This document shows, in pieces, positions 1 to 11,892 of a DNA stretch of 64,000 nt (its first letter is position 1; each line of letters opens with the position of its first letter). Location: the NCBI RefSeq assembly GCF_963259705.1, contig NC_081850.1, forward strand, positions 40,075,167-40,139,166. The letters run 5' to 3'. The notes below the pieces were generated by a model, which saw only the letters and a list, made by a program, of their open reading frames with translations, was not told the DNA's origin and searched no databases. The position numbers and the translations under genes were made by a program. The DNA comes from Myotis daubentonii (taxonomy: Eukaryota > Chordata > Mammalia > Chiroptera > Vespertilionidae).

Positions 1-197
1 TTTGAAATATATTTTATTGATTTTTTACAGAGAGGAAGGGAGAAGGATAGAGAGTTAGAAACATCAGTCAGCTGCCTCTTGCACATCCCCTACCGGGAAT
101 GTGCCCGCAACCAAGGTACATGCCCTTGACCGGAATTGAACCTGGGACCCTTGAATCCGCAGGCCAACGCTCTATCCACTGAGCCAACCCGGGCTAG
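1..197 (-). repeat. Ves SINE, near full length, cut by window edge
   Basis: Reverse complement of the Ves consensus: the A/T-rich 3' tail first (ttttattgattttttacag), then the body and a tRNA-like head ending ccaacccgggctag at 197. Young-looking copy in intron 1. Confidence 0.92.
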
Positions 198-898
198 AAT
201 ATGACTTTTGTGAAGCCAAAGATTGTCTTTACATTCTCAAAACCTATGTCGGGGGTTGTTGATTGAATAAAGTAAATAAATAATTATAACAGTGTGTTAA
301 ATGCTGTGATGAAGGTAGTACAGGGGAGTACTACAATAATTCAGGAATAAAGGGAGAGAGGAAATAATTAATATAGTATTATCCTCAAAGAGATAGTACG
401 TCTTGGGGATGAAAGGGTCAAGGAGAAGTTGAATGGAAACCGATGAATAAGGCAGAAAGAAGAATGAGTGCTGGTGAGTTTGTAGGTGTGGGTCAGGAAG
501 TTAAAGGAGTTTAATCTGAAAACAAAACAAAATGAAAAGGATCAGGTAAAATTGTTGCACTGGGGAATCATTTGAAAACAAGGCTTTTTGTTTATTCATT
601 TTTGAGGGAAGATTTTGTAACACACTAAAGTCTCCTCATTAATGTTTGAATGAATAAAGGTCGCCTTAAATAAAGAGAGGACGCCAAAAAGCCTAAGAGT
701 CAGTGAAGGCTCTTTTCCAAAACAAGATTATAAATAGGTATTTATGCTTATTTCCAAAATGAACATGTTACATTATATGATTACAAAAGCATAGACTGAA
801 AGCCTCTCTTATTTACTGGTTAGAAGAGTGTAGTTGACTAAGACCTTTTTGCCAAATGGATTGATCTTAAGCTGTGAATTAAAATTCTGTTACGGACA
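198..898. other. Intron 1, no recognised feature
   Basis: AT-rich non-coding sequence. No credible exon, splice pair or repeat was recognised. Confidence 0.5.
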
Positions 899-1075
899 GC
901 CCTGGCTAGTGTGGCTCAGTTGGTTGGAGCATCATCTGGTACACCAGAAGGTGGTGGTTCAGTTCCCAGTCAGGGCACATACCCAAGTTGCAAGTTCAGT
1001 CCTTGGGGTGCATGCAGGAGGTTACCAGGCTATTGATCGATGTTTCTCTCTCACATCAGTCTTTTCTCTAAGTAG
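899..1075 (+). repeat. Ves SINE, older diverged copy
   Basis: Head cctggctagtgtggctcagt and a B-box-like ggttcagttccc followed by gtcagggcacat. The 3' end decays after tctctctcacatc. It generates the chance ORF at 834-1313. Confidence 0.85.
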
Positions 1076-1240
1076 ATGTAGTGTGTTTTATTTTGGTTTT
1101 GGTCAGGTTACTTTAAAGAGTAAAACTATTTTAAAGTGTATACATTGGTTAGAAAAATTCCTTGTAAGTTGTCAGATTTCAGATGTTTTTGGATTTTGGG
1201 CTAAAGGTAACAAGCTCTTGTTTAAGACGGTGGCAGCATG

Positions 1241-1432
1241 GCGTGGTACAAAGACATTGATCTTGGAATCAAAAGATTTAGGTCAAATTCTCTGTTATGT
1301 ATTGGCTGTATGATCATCAACAAGTTTCTTAACTTGTCAGGGTCTCAGTGGGTTTAGCTGTATTGTGAGAGTTTAATAAGGTTTATGAAAATGCTTACAT
1401 GGTACCTGATATTAAGTATTCTGTAAATGCTA
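1241..1432 (+). repeat. MIR SINE, ancient
   Basis: Diverged match to the MIR core: a loss-of-cycle 'tgtatgatcatcaacaagtttcttaact...ctcag' pattern followed by a gagagtttaataaggt-like tail. Boundaries approximate. Confidence 0.5.
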
Positions 1433-1904
1433 GCTCATTCCTTCATCCTAAAATGTTCATCATGCTCACATGCTACTCCCTCAGTTAGTGATTACCTGAT
1501 GAATCCTGTTGGAATGTCTCTCCTTCCCTGTGGTATTTATTGCCCTCCCCGCACATATGGTACATTCATATTAGTTAGTAGTCTATACGTTTTGGCTTTT
1601 TTTCTCTCACATATACATACACAAATATCATCTATCTCTTAGAGGGCAGGGACTTCAAGCAATTTTGAACTACTCATGGAGTATATAATATGCACCTGTA
1701 GCAGCAGCTCTGTCCTGTGGGGTGAAGAAATGGAATTCAAGTAGTTCTTACTGCCATTGTACAATAGATTACTGATCTCTGTTAATTCTCCTGTCTTTAT
1801 TGGGTCCCAAGCACTGAAATGATATGAATCCTTTATTCAGGAATCTTAGACTAATAACTACTTCAAAAAGTGGAAAAGAGATAAATATGAAATGTTTTCA
1901 TTTA

Positions 1905-2080
1905 ATAAACTTTTGTTGAGGTATAACATAAACATATAGGAAAGTGCCAAAATCGTAATAAGAGTTCAGTGAATTTTCACAAAGTGGACACAGTCATGTA
2001 ACCAATACCAAGATCAAGAGACTGTCACTGGCCTCTTCTAGTCACTACCACTCTACTCCTCATAAGTAACCATTGTCTTG
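1905..2080 (-). repeat. Old L1 3' fragment, antisense
   Basis: Starts ttgttgaggtataacataaac and continues with the usual antisense mammalian L1M 3' pattern (tgtaaccaataccaagatcaaga, then cactctactcctc). Boundaries approximate. Confidence 0.55.
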
Positions 2081-2533
2081 ATGAATATGAAGTATTTTAA
2101 AATAACCTTAAAGTCACAGCTTTCCAGGGCAAAGACGAGAGATAGAGGTACCCGGGTGACCTGTTGTTTCTCTGTTCAGAAATGGTATTAGTGGGTGTAG
2201 ATAAGCATCCTAATGCTTCATGTAATATTTCTTTGGCGGAAAGAAATTGTTATGATTTGATTCCTCAACAGTGATTAACTTGGTACCTGCAGGATTTTTG
2301 GCTTCTCAATGTATCAAGAGTAAATTTGAATTTCCCCATAGCTTTGGAGCTATTTCAACCCCGGTCTTAATTGTTTTCCACTTTATTTGCTTATTCATAA
2401 GGTTGAGTGACATTTTTTAGAACTTTATGGTAGACATTTTCTTGGATATCTTATCAAGTTTATTTCTAGTTGGAATAGTTGGCTTTACATTCTAAAGTTA
2501 ATATAATTATTCAAGTTGTATTTTTTTTTGGAA

Positions 2534-2536
<3 letters not shown>

Positions 2537-2581
<45 letters not shown>
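2537..2581. repeat. (AT)n microsatellite
   Basis: Uninterrupted AT dinucleotide tract of about 22 units. It creates the Ile/Tyr run in a chance ORF. Confidence 0.97.
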
Positions 2582-2585
<4 letters not shown>

Positions 2586-3065
2586 TTGTTTTCCTTTTTG
2601 GTTGTTTTTGCTTTGGCAGATGCAAAACCAAACATTTACCATTAACAAGGAAGTATTCTTGTAGGTGATAGAGCTATATATGTATAATAATTTCCAGTAA
2701 ATTTATACTGTTAGTAGTAGAATTCTGAAGGTCATTTGATAATGTAGGACATTTACATCATGGATATAAAATGCCAAACTAAGGTAGGGATTATTTTAAA
2801 TGCCTTTTTGTTCTGTGAAGATTTATATGTTACTAAATCTCAGCATTCTATTACCAGGTGACTGACTTGTTTGTTTTGAAATTACTCATGTCACTGAAGT
2901 CATCAATTTGAGTAATATATTTGACATCATAGTATATACTTGTATATGTGAATGTTCTATATTATATCATTAGCCTTTATCATAAGACATTATACTGGTA
3001 GTAGTTTGATTCTTGTGTTTCCTGTAAACTTGAAAGCTTATAGGACATGATGCTAGATCTAGTTT
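2582..3065. other. Intron 1, no recognised feature
   Basis: AT-rich intronic sequence without repeat or coding signature that I can name. Confidence 0.45.
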
Positions 3066-3259
3066 TTTTAAAAAATATGTTTTTATTGATTTCAGAGAAG
3101 AAGGGAAAGGGAGAAATAGAAACATCAATGAGACAGTCATCGATCTACTGCCTCCTACTGGGGATCAAGCCCGAAATTCGGGCATGTGTTCTGACCAGAA
3201 TCCAATTGTGATCTTCTGGTTCATGGGTTGATGCTCAACCACTGAGCCACACTGGTGGG
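3066..3259 (-). repeat. Ves SINE, older subfamily
   Basis: Tail tatgtttttattgatttcaga, body gaaacatcaatgag, and head region caaccactgagccacactgg in reverse orientation. Variant with the 'gatttcagagaagaagg' tail. Confidence 0.85.
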
Positions 3260-3757
3260 TTTAGATCTAGTTTTTAATAAAGTTAAAATGGTCATGTGGG
3301 ATAAGTTATTATCGTCTACATTAAAATATTGTTGCTTTTATACATGCGATGCTGTTGCTTTAATTTAAACTCTTTATTATTGAACCATGGACAGTTCTTT
3401 GACCCTCATATGATGACTGCAAGGTCAGCTATTCCCTAGTAAATTTAAATTAAAAACTCCCTGGTTTACGGTGGCAATTAACTCTAATCTTAAGGCTTCT
3501 CTAGGGACACCTTTATTAAGGCCTTCTTTGAGCTACCTAGTAAGAAAAATAAGTCCAATGTTACTAAGGCGTCTAATTCAAAACGGCTGACTAAAAACAT
3601 GTACTTATCTTTCAGTTTTCCCCAAATTTAAATGAAATGACAGAAAAAAATAAAACTGCAATATTAGAAAACTAAAAAAAAGCAGAAAAGAACATTAAGT
3701 AAATTTAAGATATAAAATAGGATGCAGCTAAACAGCTTAAGAATCTGTTATATAATA
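3260..3757. other. Intron 1, no recognised feature
   Basis: AT-rich, no exon-like or repeat signature recognised. Confidence 0.45.
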
Positions 3758-4110
3758 CTAGAGGCCCTGTGCACGAAATTTGTGTGTGTGTGTGTGTGTG
3801 TGTGCGCGGCTTCAGCCCGGCCTGTGCCCTCTCGCAGTCCGGGACCCCTTGCTGCTTACTGCCTGCCTGCTCACTGCTCCTTAGTGCTGCCACTAAGGTG
3901 GTGGTGGGAGAGGCTCCAACCACTGCCACTGCGCTCACCAGCCGTGAGCCCAGCTTTTGGCTGAGCGGTGCTCCTCCTGAGGGAGCGCACTGACCACCAG
4001 TGGGCAACTCCTGCGTTGAGCATCTGCCCCCTGGTGGTCAGTGCGCATTATAGCGACCGGTCGTTCTGGTTGTTCTGCCATAACAGTTGCTTAGGCTTTT
4101 ATTATATAGA
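3758..4110 (-). mobile_element. Non-autonomous HeliBat-type Helitron
   Basis: On the + strand it runs from CTAG (3758-3761, the element's 3' end with its gtgcacgaaat hairpin arm) to ttattatataga (the 5' TC end at 4109-4110). Flanks are A and T, as expected for Helitron insertion between A and T without duplication. It holds the family's ctgaccaccagtgggca / cccctggtggtcagtgcgc inverted pair. A (GT)n tract at 3781-3804 has expanded inside the terminal hairpin. Confidence 0.88.
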
Positions 4111-4502
4111 TTGTTGGAAGTTAAGATTTTTTTCAATAAAACTCTAAAATAATGCCAATATCAGAATTAATGAGATCTGTATCACTCCAATGGTTATCTA
4201 ACAGTTGCCCTCAAGATAAAGTCAGAAGAACAGCTCTCTAAAGTGGGGAAATGCCATGAACGGCAAATGCAGAGCAATATTCCTGATAATTGTTGGTCTC
4301 AGAGCTCAACAAGGAACCTTTTATACATGGAAGCAACATGTTTCCTATGCCTGCTAAAGCAAAAGCTATCAAACTGTTATTTTTTAGCCTTTCAACCAGA
4401 GACAAGGATTATATAATTAGTATCTGAATTCACTTCCAAAGCAGTAGTGATTCTCAATTCTGCTTTAGTAATTCATTCTATATTGAATATGGCTTATTCT
4501 GT

Positions 4503-4692
4503 ACCAGTGCTATCCAGAGGAATTTTCTATGATGTTGGAAATATGTCATATCATTTCTATCCAGTATGGTAGCCACTAGCCACATGTACCAGCTGAGTAT
4601 TTGAAATGTGCCTATGGAACTAAAGAACAGAATTTTAATTTATTTCAGTTTAAATAAGCACGTGTGGCTACCATGAGACCTAGGCTCTCATT
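4503..4692. repeat. Ancient hAT-type MER element
   Basis: Contains gtagccactagccacatgta near one end and gcacgtgtggctaccatgag near the other, an inverted pair typical of an old mammalian non-autonomous hAT repeat. Exact family not assigned. Confidence 0.5.
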
Positions 4693-4699
4693 TATAAAT

Positions 4700-5487
4700 A
4701 TTAGCAGACTAAGAAGCACTACACTTTTTAGAAAAACCAAAACCTTGAGATGTGTGACTGACTGGAAACCCTACCTCCTACCCCCCATTTATCAGAGGTA
4801 ATATAAGATGAAGAAAAGAACTCTTAAAAGCGATAATTGGTATCCATCCATGATTCAAAGAAACTTTCAATATCCATAAAAGAAGGATAGGCTGTGGTTT
4901 TAAAAAAATAAAGCTATGACATTTCTTAAAAACTTCAACTGTGGTTGTAGAAATGTAAAGTAAACATCTTAGTAGAATGAATAGCAGGATGGAAAAGAAT
5001 AGACTAAATTAGTAATTTGGAAGATCAAGCCAATGGATTAGCCTAAAAGCTAGTCTAAAAGGCCAAAGTTATAAAAATAATGAAGTGAAATTTGAGATAT
5101 GGAAGATTGAACTGGGAAATTCCAGAAGGCTAGGAGAGTTTAGAAGAAATGATGAAAAGTAAAGAAGAAAAAAGCCCAATTTCACAAAGTTTAAGAAAAT
5201 CTTAAGCCTTCAGATAGAAGGATATTAGACATATGGTGATATTTTTTAACTCCAATGATAGAAATTCCTACCAGCTTTCAGAGAAAGGGAACAAAGAGGT
5301 TAGCCATAAAGCAACTATAATGCTGTAGACATCTGACTTCTCATCTGCTACTTATAAAAAAATAGAGCAAGTTCTTTAATGTGCTGTGAGGGAAGTACTT
5401 TTAATTTAGAGTTCTTGATAGAGCTAAGCTATGGCTTGGATATCAGGGCAAAAGAATCATCCTCACTAAAAGTAAATTAAAAAAATA
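4700..5487. other. Intron 1, no recognised feature
   Basis: A-rich sequence with no convincing repeat, ORF or splice pair. Confidence 0.45.
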
Positions 5488-5598
5488 CAGGGGTGAACAA
5501 AGGTAGGGAAAAAGACATGCAGGTTTTGATTATTGCAATAACTTTATTAACTGTCTTTCACATACTCACAACTGTAAACCTATTTTTACCCATCCCCG
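5488..5598. mobile_element. Short mariner-type MITE
   Basis: A 111-bp element bounded by TA on both sides (5486-5487 and 5599-5600). Its ends are imperfect inverted repeats: caggggtgaacaaaggtagg at the left against cggggatgggtaaaaatagg from the right, 13 of 20 matching. The interior has no ORF. The structure fits a palindromic mariner MITE; family not assigned. Confidence 0.7.
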
Positions 5599-5879
5599 TA
5601 TTTAGGCATGTACTCCTGAATATAAGAAGATAAGTGGTAGAAGAAACAGTGGTGAATGAAGAACCTAGTTAATCTGAGTTAACTTTAAATAATCATTGAT
5701 AATATGGTGGTAAAAGATAATGCTGTTGTTATATGCAGATTAGCAAAATAGAAGAGGTAAACTTTTTGGAAGATAAAATCTATACCCACAGTTCCAGATT
5801 TCAGCCAAACCTGGGAATTAAAACTAAAAGCAAGCTTTTTGTTGTTGTTGTTATCAGATGAGACAATAAAAGTGAAGCT

Positions 5880-5882
<3 letters not shown>

Positions 5883-5928
<46 letters not shown>
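5883..5928. repeat. (CA)n microsatellite
   Basis: About 22 CA units. It is flanked by two copies of aactaaaagcaagct (5822-5836 and 5927-5941). Confidence 0.95.
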
Positions 5929-5944
5929 CTAAAAGCAAGCTAAA

Positions 5945-7080
5945 GATCCTGTCTTGTTTGAGTGCTGGAAAAGCCATAGAGAAGAAAAATCAGTATCATT
6001 GTCAGTTTTAAAGTCTTTGAGTGCCTAGTGTTTGCCTGGTATCTGTGGTAGGCAATACTGAGATGAAAATAAGACCTTGTTCTAGCCTCCATGCTGTTGA
6101 CGGTCTAGCTGGGGAGATAAGGCCAGTGTACAAGCAGCAACAGTGAGCAAATTAGTACTTTTATCAAGACCTTATAACATAAAAAGGCTTTTGATTTAAA
6201 ATAGCTGAATGAAAGCTTTGAAATGTAGTTTTAGTTCAGTTAGTAAAGTTAAAAGTTGAACTACATACAATACTACTCATATAATCTAGCATTAAAAACA
6301 TGGAATTTCTCTTCTCTGTGGAAATAGTTATCTAAGTCATCTTGTTCTCTGTTCATTATCAAGTTGTAGACATTTCAAGAAGGGCTGAAACGCAGTGGCC
6401 TGTGTGAATAGCGAACATAATCTCTCCTGCTTCTGTTTGTGGGTGAACCCCGTTTCTAGTTTCAATATGCGACCGGAAGAGGTACAAGGAATGTATGAAG
6501 GAAGATAAGTTGCTGATGTTCTAAATTAAACTTGTGTGTCACTTTAGGCTTTGACCTTTTGAGGACCTGCTTGCTTAAGAGTTAGCAATGGTCTTTGAAA
6601 ACATAAAATGCCTTTCCCATTCTGAGACACCTTTGCAAATTTGCCATAAGTAGTAGAGATCCGTGACTCCCTCACTTTGTCCCATTGGATTGGGGCTGAA
6701 TGAAAAGACAGTTTTGAAATCTGTAAGGCTGCCAATCAGCCCTGGATCTCTGGTGACTCCCTCTCAATCCAAATACTTCTGAAAGCCCAGTTTGAAAAAG
6801 CCAGCCAGTTAATCTCTTATTTTAAACACCATTTGAATTCCAGCAAATATTGCCTGCTCTCCAATTTTACTTCATGACCATTACTTTCATCTCTCCAACT
6901 AAAGCACATAAATCTTTTGAATTCTTGAAATGTTTAGGATAGTGTTGAGTACATGCTAACTCATACTTGTTCAAATTGTTCCTATGGACAGCAGAGACAT
7001 AGCCATGATATGTGCTGTATTTAAGTCTACTCTAACTATGACACGTTGTGTAATTTGAATGTTGGAAGGTGCCCTAAGCT
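5945..7080. other. Intron 1, no recognised feature
   Basis: Mixed-composition intronic sequence. The minus-strand ORF at 6544-6735 has no recognisable domain or exon borders. Confidence 0.45.
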
Positions 7081-7260
7081 TGGAGTCAGGGCAGCATCAG
7101 GAGTAGACTCTTCAGACTCCTGGTGTGGCTACTGACTCACTCTCTCTAACCATGGGTAAGTTATACCAACTCTACAAGTTAGAATAAAAATAAATAACAT
7201 AACACTTTCTTTCTTCCACACAGGGATGATGTAAGAATAAAGTGAGAAGCATTATAGGAC
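7081..7260 (+). repeat. MIR SINE, ancient
   Basis: MIR-like order: ggagtcagggcagcatc, then tggtgtggctactgactcac, then a gggatgatgtaagaataaagtgag tail. Strongly diverged. Confidence 0.5.
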
Positions 7261-8449
7261 AAAATCATATTTTTTTTTAAAAATCTGTAAAAATAAAATG
7301 TAGTAATATTTTGTTATAGGTGACTTGCATTTGTCATTCAAAATATACCTTAATTTTATCCCTTAGCTTTTTGTATTCTTGTCATCAAAGACATCTTTGT
7401 TTTCCTTTTAAGAATGAGGAAATGCTGTCAACTGAAGTTAAGGAAGTCACATGTGAATACTGAGCTCTAGAATAAATGAATCATGCATGGCACAGCCTAA
7501 TTTTTTCCTGATGTGACTGGACTCCTGAATCAGTTGTCAGCATACATAGGTTATTCGTATGACTTATTAATACGACCAAAACAAGGCAACCATCTTTGAA
7601 GAAGTTAACTAGCTTCAGTATGGTAATTATTCTATATGCCTGCCCCAAGCAAATGACTTACAATATAGATTTATTTTAAAAGGTAAAATCACCCCAATAA
7701 ATTCAATAACAAATAAAGGGTAAAGTCATTTGGTTTGTGGACATTACCAGTTATTCTGCTTGAAAGAGTTAAATCCATAAATTCCTACATATGCCATTAG
7801 CAGGAAATGAGTATTATTATTCTTTTTTGTTTAACATTGTGAAACAGTGGCCAGTCAGTATTTTGTCTCTTTTAAGATCAATAACTTGGGGCATACCATT
7901 CTGGTTGGACAAGATCTCAAAATGTGACTAACTTAATGAGTGCTAATAAAAACATGTGTGTTGCATCATGACACTACACAATTGCTGCTTGAGCTTTTTG
8001 CATTCCAGTTGATTTGTACATAGTTAGCATAGGTTGCTTACCACTTCGTTACCTTTTATTGTTTAGGTCTCTGTGTATTAAAAAATCTGTGAGGAACATG
8101 ATAAAAAAGTAAATCCTCCTCTTTTAGAACATTGCTTAGCAAACATAATTTTTCTTTCCTCAGTGAATTTTTCTAACTTTGGAATTTTGTCTTATGCTTT
8201 TAAAACATAATGGATAATACTGCAACGTTTCCTTACGAACAAACTTGCAGCTTTGGCCCTCTGTGCAAAACAATATACCAGTGTCAGAATTTAAGTTAAA
8301 AACACAGTACAAATTGAAATGTGTACTCGGCAAAATTTTGAGCTGTGTTTTCTTTTACTATTTAGAAATCTTGAAAGCTGTGGGGAAACACTTTCTACTT
8401 GTCACTTTAATAGAATGCCCTAAACTAAAAGGCATCTTTTTATGGGTCC
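7261..8449. other. Intron 1, no recognised feature
   Basis: AT-rich sequence. I see no repeat boundary or coding exon. Confidence 0.4.
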
Positions 8450-8590
8450 TGCCTCTGCTGCTCCTGATTAATTGTGTGACCTCAAGCAAATCTCTTAATT
8501 CTCTGAGCCCCAGGTTTCTCATCTGGAAAATGAAGATAATTATGCCTGCCCCTAGCCACAGGAATGTTCTAAGTATAGCAGCAGAGAGAA
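8450..8590 (+). repeat. MIR SINE
   Basis: Good MIR core: ttaattgtgtgacctcaagc, aaatctcttaattctctgag and ccaggtttctcatctggaaa followed by atgaagataattatgcctgcc. It accounts for the 120-codon ORF at 8245-8607. Confidence 0.8.
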
Positions 8591-8599
8591 TTTTTATAA

Positions 8600-9570
8600 A
8601 GGATTAGGCATGTGGTTTACAGATTTATGATAGTAGTATTTTGTGTAAAAATTATTTGGTTTGTTTTCGTTTTATAATTAAAACCAAAAAGACCTGTTTT
8701 TTAATAAACCATTTAAGTCTTTCCTATGCATGCTTTTGTCTAGACACCTGGCCAAAGTACAGACATGTCCCATGTATGTGAAATCACTCAAGGACATGAG
8801 TAAGCAAAAGAACATTGACCAGAAACTATAAACAACCAAGCAGGTAGTTAAATGATAAGGATAGCAGAAGATCTCTTGAGAAGATAGAAGTACATTATTT
8901 ACCTCTATCTCCCTTAGTTTTGATAGAGGCATTCTCTGTTGGGAGAGAATGTATTAGGATCTCTCTTCCCTGTCCTTCCCCAAAATACTTATTACTCTCC
9001 TGTTAATTAAGATATACTATTTTCTGTATTTGATAAGAGTAACATGGGCATGTGAACAGTGGAAGCAATAACAAAGGTTGGAAATTACTGATGTAGAAAC
9101 TACCCAGATTTCTGAGCATGTTTCTAATTTTAGGTTGCCTAGGTAATTGAGATTTGGTCTGACACTTGATCTTATAACTAAGGCAGGTTTAAACCATAGG
9201 AAAGAGCAACGAAGAAATAACTTTTCAGCTTTCCCATGTGTTTAGATTTGGCTTACATTCCAGGAAAAGGAATAAAGACCAGAAACTGACCATGAGGAAG
9301 TGAGAGTAGAAAGCAGATGGCTTCTATACTGTGTCTACCATGTCTGAATTAAGGGACTTTGGAAGTACAGAGTAAGAAATTAGGGGAAGTTACATTTTGG
9401 AGTGATGTCTCTTGATATAAAAATTTGGAAAAGCTTCTTAAATTACCATGCAGATAGTCTAATTTTCCTGAAGAAATGATGCTCTCAATGGTGAAACTAG
9501 AAATCAGACTGAGATTCGCTTCTAAAATTGAGGCAATATGGGATAGTGGGGCAGAATAGTGGAATTTGGA
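8600..9570. other. Intron 1, no recognised feature
   Basis: No repeat or exon recognised. Several short ORFs lack any domain or constraint signature. Confidence 0.4.
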
Positions 9571-9745
9571 GTCAGAGGGCATGTTCTTGAGCCTTGGTTG
9601 TATTTCTTTGTAAGTGTGTAATCATAGGGAGATTATTAAACCTGTCTGGATTTGTTTTTTCATCTGTGAAAAAGGAATAATATTATCTCCCAAGGTAGTT
9701 GTGAGGAACTGATAATTAACTGTGAATATTAATTTTTAAACAGAA
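9571..9745 (+). repeat. MIR SINE, diverged
   Basis: Contains ttgttttttcatctgtgaaa followed by aaggaataatattatctccca and gtagttgtgaggaactga, the usual 3' half of MIR. Confidence 0.6.
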
Positions 9746-9999
9746 GATACTATACAAAAATTTTTTAAACAATAGTCAACATTTACTGGATACATATAAT
9801 TTGCTAAGGAAAACATGCTATGTAAGATAGATATTCTTACTTTATGTATGAGGCAGCAGGCACAGAGAGGTTAACCAACATTGAAGTGTGGCTTGAAACT
9901 GGTGCCCAAATTCTCACTGTTAACCACCATGTGGTACTCTATAAACATCTTCGTAGTTTCCTATTACGTAAACATTTTTTAAAACTAATTTTTATTTTA

Positions 10000-10345
10000 T
10001 AATTACAGTTGATGTACAAACCCTTACTCTCTGTCTTCTTCTGGTACCCCTATGATGCCGATGCTGTTATGCTTGATGTTGTCCCAAAGTTCCTTAAACT
10101 TTCCTCATTTTTTTAAAATTCTTTTTTTTATTCTGCTCTGATTGGGTATTTTCTGCTACCATGTTTTCCAAATCATTGATTTGATCCTCTGCTTCATGTA
10201 ATCTGCATGAAGATTGGTTTCTTCTAGTGTATTCTTCATTTCAGTTATTGTATTCTTCACTTCTAACTGATTATTTGTTGTGGTTTCTGTCATTTTTTTA
10301 TGCTGTTGAAGTTCTCACTAAGTTCCTAGAGCATGTTTCAAGGAT
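10000..10345. repeat. Old dispersed repeat, probably L1 5' region
   Basis: The text around 10060-10330 (tgatgccgatgctgttatg; ttgatcctctgcttcatgta; tattcttcatttcagttattg) resembles an antisense region of old mammalian L1 upstream of ORF2. The assignment is from memory and uncertain. Confidence 0.4.
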
Positions 10346-10547
10346 TTTCTTTAGGGGGAAAATGGGTATCCCACATGTTTTCCAGAGAGACATTAGGACT
10401 GGGGACATAGTTTTGGATGTAATCCTCATTGAGCTCATTACTGAGGCTATAGTTAGAGGTTCAGTTGACCAAGAGTAAAAGTAGTCTAAATAGAAAGGAG
10501 TACTGAGACAAACTGAAGTGAATTGATGATTAAATATTAGGAAATGG

Positions 10548-10766
10548 CCTAGCTGGTGAGGCTCAGGGGTTGAGCACTGATCCAGGAACCAGGAGGTCAT
10601 CAGTTCTATTCCTGGTTGGCATATGCCCAGGTTGCAGGCTCCATCCCCAGTAGGGGATATGCCGGAGGCAGCTGATTGATGATGTTTCTCATCAATTTTT
10701 CTATATCTCTATCCTTCGTCCTTCTTCCCAGTCCCCCCACCCCCCAAAATCATTTACAAAACATAA
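10548..10766 (+). repeat. Ves SINE with target duplication
   Basis: tRNA-like head (ccta gctggtgaggctcagggg) and a pyrimidine-rich tail. Flanked by aaatattaggaaatgg (10532-10547) and aaatattgggaaatgg (10767-10782), a 16-bp target-site duplication with one mismatch. Confidence 0.88.
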
Positions 10767-11055
10767 AAATATTGGGAAATGGATATCTTTAAGGGGTAAA
10801 CAGAGGAAGAAGTATTAGCAAAAGCTCTTGAGAAGGATCAAATGGAGAGTTGGGGTTACAATCCTACTTTGTAAGGTTAGTCTTTTTTTGAGGAAAGAAA
10901 AAATATTCCTTAATAAAACCATTAACATTTTGGTCATTTACAGCAGAATTCTGGGGTAGAAAAGGCTTATTTCCCATAGAACTGTTCTGATGATAAAGCT
11001 GTTTATGTCCATTTAGAGAAGTTGTTCTTGAGTTATTCATTTACTAAAAATATAG

Positions 11056-11258
11056 TACCTGTCTGGTGTGGCTAAGTTGGTTGAGCATTGTCTCATGCAC
11101 AGAGAGGTCTTTAGTTGGATTCCCTGTCATGGGCACATGATTGGGTTGTGGGCTCGATCCCCAGCAGGGGGCATGCAGGAGGCAACAAATTAGTGTTCTC
11201 TCCCTCCCCCTTCCTCTCTAAAATCAATGAAAATATTTTTTAAAATAAATAAATAAAT
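11056..11258 (+). repeat. Ves SINE
   Basis: Head cctgtctggtgtggctaagt, B-box-like ttggattccctgtcatgggc, body cccagcagggggcatgcagg, and tail taaaatcaatgaaaatattt followed by an AAAT-rich run. Confidence 0.88.
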
Positions 11259-11558
11259 AAATATGTCCTATAGTTAATAATGAAGATGGTTCTAAAGTAA
11301 TTGAAGGCACATTATCTTAAAATACTAAGTACCCATATTTTAATTGTTGAAAGGCAAAATTTCCCTTGTCAGGATATTATTTCATATTCTGCTTTTAATA
11401 TGTTTTTAGCATTTCATTATGGGTCCTTCCATAAAAATATTCTTTAACATTCATAGTATGCCTTTTGAATTGTACCTTGTAGAACAAAGTAAGGAGAATT
11501 AAAAATCTTTATACCAGAGTACTCTTTGTTTCAAGTGTCCACAGTTTTTATGTATGTA

Positions 11559-11892
11559 CCAGAGGCCTGGTGCACAATATTCATGCACTATGGGGAGGAG
11601 GGGAGGGTCCCTCAGCCTGGCCTGCGCCCTCTCGTAGTCCAGGACCCCTTGGTGGACATCCCTCTCGCAGTCCGGGGCCCTAGCAGTCCGGGATTCCTCA
11701 CTCCTTACCTCCCGCCTGCAGCGAAGGCAGGAGAGCCCCCTGCCACCGCCGCTGCGTGGCGCTCCCCCTGTGGGAGCACACTGACCACCAGGGGGCAGCT
11801 CCTGGCGGTCAGTGCGCGTCATAGCGACCATTCGTTCCAATGGTTGTTCCGCTATTTGGTCAATTTGCACATTAGGATTTTATTATATAGGA
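11559..11892 (-). mobile_element. HeliBat-type Helitron, 3' CTAG mutated
   Basis: The 3' terminus reads ccagaggcctggtgcac (CTAG changed to CCAG), with the hairpin cacaatattcatgcac. The centre carries the paired ctgaccaccagggggca motif. The 5' end attatatagga is at 11882-11892. A second Helitron begins at the very next base. Confidence 0.85.

Noticed and set aside
834..1313. 159-codon plus-strand ORF
   Set aside because: Runs across a Ves SINE and MIR sequence; no domain, no homology recognised.
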